A stretch of DNA of 64,000 nt from Lysobacteraceae bacterium (GTDB taxonomy: Bacteria; Pseudomonadota; Gammaproteobacteria; Xanthomonadales; Xanthomonadaceae). Positions within the stretch are counted from its first letter, which is position 1; each line of letters starts with the position of its first letter. The stretch is taken from the NCBI GenBank assembly GCA_026005075.1, contig BPKJ01000003.1, positions 62,001-126,000 on the forward strand. Reading direction: 5' to 3'. Made by a program: the position numbers and the translations under genes. Below the pieces are notes generated by a model, which had not been told where the DNA came from, did not search any database, and saw only the letters and a list, made by a program, of their open reading frames with translations. Below, one piece after another: positions 60,105-64,000 of the stretch.

Positions 60105-60545
60105 ATGCGTCGGCGCGGGCGCAGCGCGCTGGAAAGGGCGGTGGGCCTGCTTGCGCGGCGCGAGCGATCGCGTCACGAGCTGCGCGCACGGCTGCTGCGG
60201 GAGGGGGGCTTGGCGGCGGAGGTCGATGCGGCCCTCGAACGCCTGGGAGAGGCCGGGTTGCAGGATGACGCCCGCTTTGCCGACAGCCTGATCCGGCACC
60301 GTGTCGCGGCCGGGTACGGGCCGCGCTACATCGCGCAGGAACTGCTCACCCACCGGCTTTCGCCGGAGCTCATCACCGAGCGGCTGGGCGCGGCGGAGGT
60401 CGACTGGCAGGCGGTTGCGCGTGCGCTGCTGCAACGCCGCTTCCCTGCGGGATGGCAGGAGCCGGCCGAGGCCCGTCGCGCCCTCGGCCTGCTGCAGCGG
60501 CGTGGTTTCGACGCCGAGGTGCAGCAGGCCGTGCTTGCCACGTAG
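60105..60545 (+). CDS. recX: Regulatory protein RecX
   Basis: A 146-residue inhibitor of RecA filament growth, made of tandem three-helix repeats: ALERAVGLLARRERSRHELRARLL, LGEAGLQDDARFADSLIRHRVAAGYGP and RALGLLQRRGFD (cited in pieces). It starts 7 bp after recA. The following 208 bp before alaS contain no gene. Confidence 0.93.
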   Translation: MRRRGRSALERAVGLLARRERSRHELRARLLREGGLAAEVDAALERLGEAGLQDDARFADSLIRHRVAAGYGPRYIAQELLTHRLSPELITERLGAAEVDWQAVARALLQRRFPAGWQEPAEARRALGLLQRRGFDAEVQQAVLAT

Positions 60546-60753
60546 CCTTGCCGCGGGCGGCTCGGGCCGTGTGCCCGATGCGCGGTGCGCCGTCCATCCC
60601 CGCGGGATTCCCGGCCCCCGTTCCACCTCTCCCATCGCCCCTCGCAAGGCGAGGCGGCTGGTATCCTAGGCCGCCTTGCCTGCGCGGGACGGCAGGGCTC
60701 CGATGGGCCCTGCCCGGGACCTCTCGCGCATCTGCCGAGTTGACGCCAGACCG

Positions 60754-63390
<2,637 letters not shown>

Positions 63391-63397
63391 GCGTCGA

Positions 63398-63426
63398 TTG
63401 CGGCCGCCGCGACCCCTCGCTAGTAT
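63398..63426 (+). promoter_or_regulatory. Candidate sigma-70 promoter of csrA
   Basis: TTGCGG (63398-63403) and TAGTAT (63421-63426) are separated by 17 bases, about 95 bp before the csrA ATG. The -10 matches at four of six positions, the -35 only at its TTG. Confidence 0.35.
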
Positions 63427-63521
63427 CGGCCGTTGTTGCCGCAGGCGCATGGTTGCGGTGGGCCTGCGGAGCGCTTGGCCTGGGAGCCGCCGGGGCGCAC
63501 GGATCGCGAGGGAGACGCGAG

Positions 63522-63737
63522 ATGCTGATTTTGACCCGACGAGTGGGCGAGACGCTGATGATCGGCGACCGGATCACGGTGACCGTGCTCGGGGTCAAGG
63601 GCAACCAGGTTCGCCTTGGCATCAGCGCACCGAAGGAGGTCTCGGTGCATCGCGAGGAGATCTATCAGCGCATCCGGCGTGACGAGGAAAGGGGCGAGGC
63701 CGCAGCGCCGGAAGAGGGCAAGCCGAGGGGCGGGTGA
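63522..63737 (+). CDS. csrA: Carbon storage regulator CsrA
   Basis: A 71-residue RNA-binding dimer that represses translation by binding GGA motifs near ribosome sites. It starts [16 protein letters not shown] and has [19 protein letters not shown] with the RNA-contacting Val-His-Arg-Glu-Glu segment. The C-terminal tail is charged and variable, as usual. The csrA position after alaS and before a tRNA-Ser gene is typical. No csrB-like RNA was recognised in the window. Confidence 0.97.
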   Translation: MLILTRRVGETLMIGDRITVTVLGVKGNQVRLGISAPKEVSVHREEIYQRIRRDEERGEAAAPEEGKPRGG

Positions 63738-63750
63738 ACCGAATGGGGCT

Positions 63751-63779
63751 TTACCCCGGTCCCTGCCTGCCGCTACACT
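63751..63779 (+). promoter_or_regulatory. Candidate promoter of tRNA-Ser
   Basis: TTACCC (63751-63756) and TACACT (63774-63779) are 17 bases apart and lie 35 bp before the tRNA gene. The -10 is fair and the -35 weak. Confidence 0.3.
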
Positions 63780-63814
63780 CACCGCCCTGCCTGCACCGCA
63801 AGGCAATCCATCCC

Positions 63815-63907
63815 GGAGAGATGCCCGAGAGGCCGAAGGGGCTCCCCTGCTAAGGGAGTATAGGGTCAAAAGCTCTATCGAGGGTTCGAATCCCTCTCTC
63901 TCCGCCA
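63815..63907 (+). tRNA. tRNA-Ser (anticodon GCT)
   Basis: A 93-nt type II tRNA. The acceptor stem GGAGAGA (63815-63821) pairs with TCTCTCC (63897-63903), followed by discriminator G and an encoded CCA (63905-63907). The anticodon stem CTCCC/GGGAG encloses the loop CTGCTAA with the anticodon GCT at 63849-63851, reading AGC and AGT serine codons. A long variable arm and the T-loop GGTTCGAATCC are present. tRNA-Ser(GCT) downstream of csrA is a conserved gammaproteobacterial arrangement. Confidence 0.97.
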
Positions 63908-63921
63908 GATCATCACGAACG

Positions 63922-63942
63922 GCCGCCTGCGGGCGGCTTTTT
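63922..63942 (+). terminator. Intrinsic terminator after tRNA-Ser
   Basis: GCCGCC (63922-63927) and GGCGGC (63932-63937) form a 6-bp stem with loop TGCG, directly followed by five T. It lies 14 bases after the tRNA CCA end. The remaining bases to 64000 show no feature. Confidence 0.85.
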
Positions 63943-64000
63943 CGTGGGGCGCGGGCCCGTCGCGGCAGTCGATCGGGACCGCGGGTTCTGGTGTCGGGAA

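Overview
This 64 kb window is chromosomal DNA of a high-GC gammaproteobacterium. Gammaproteobacterial gene orders are seen directly: queG-nnr-tsaE-amiB, rsxCDGE-nth, glnK-amtB, sucCD, rluD-pgeF-clpB and recA-recX-alaS-csrA-tRNA-Ser. The RecA L2 loop carries the variant MMPGQSPE instead of the usual MFGNPE. From memory that variant is typical of Xanthomonadales (Lysobacterales), so this order is the best guess but is not proven. No rRNA, CRISPR array, prophage or intact insertion sequence was seen. There is one tRNA gene.

Layout. 0-9.4 kb: a GAF-PAS-GGDEF-EAL cyclic-di-GMP enzyme, pgi, then queG diverging from nnr-tsaE-amiB. 9.4-16 kb: a membrane/TPR-like protein with a CnoX-type thioredoxin, a secreted amidohydrolase, glnK-amtB and an MDR reductase. 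16.1-22.0 kb: an AT-richer, probably acquired cassette coding for an apparently complete polyprenyl-phosphate D-arabinofuranose pathway. It comprises a UbiA-type phosphoribosyltransferase, a DUF212/PAP2-like phosphatase, GtrA, DprE1, DprE2 and a GT-C transferase. 22.0-24.1 kb: an HvfABC (bufferin/oxazolin-type) copper RiPP operon whose exported precursor has 12 EGKCG motifs. 24.3-30.6 kb: an OprO/OprP-like porin, then crotonase-rsxCDGE-nth. 30.8-48.1 kb: housekeeping genes (FKBP, nudL, sulfurtransferase, PCuAC, uvrA, sucCD, nadE, bamD, rluD, pgeF, clpB). 48.2-48.6 kb: a truncated IS481 transposase. 48.8-58.4 kb: gyrA, then a histidine kinase plus YfiR-like protein diverging from two TonB-dependent receptors. 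58.4-64 kb: pncC, recA, recX, alaS, csrA and tRNA-Ser.

Most notable content. First, the D-arabinose cassette keeps the mycobacterial order Rv3789-Rv3790-Rv3791-Rv3792 (gtrA-dprE1-dprE2-arabinosyltransferase), with the Rv3806c/Rv3807c pair diverging from it. A related pathway is known in Pseudomonas aeruginosa strains that put D-arabinofuranose on type IV pilins. The acceptor here is unknown. Second, the HvfA-type precursor has a recently amplified, nearly perfect 45-bp repeat and should make a multi-site periplasmic copper-binding peptide. Third, the kinase/YfiR/TonB-receptor locus looks like an uncharacterised uptake or sensing module. All functional calls rest on reading motifs and gene order; no database search was run.
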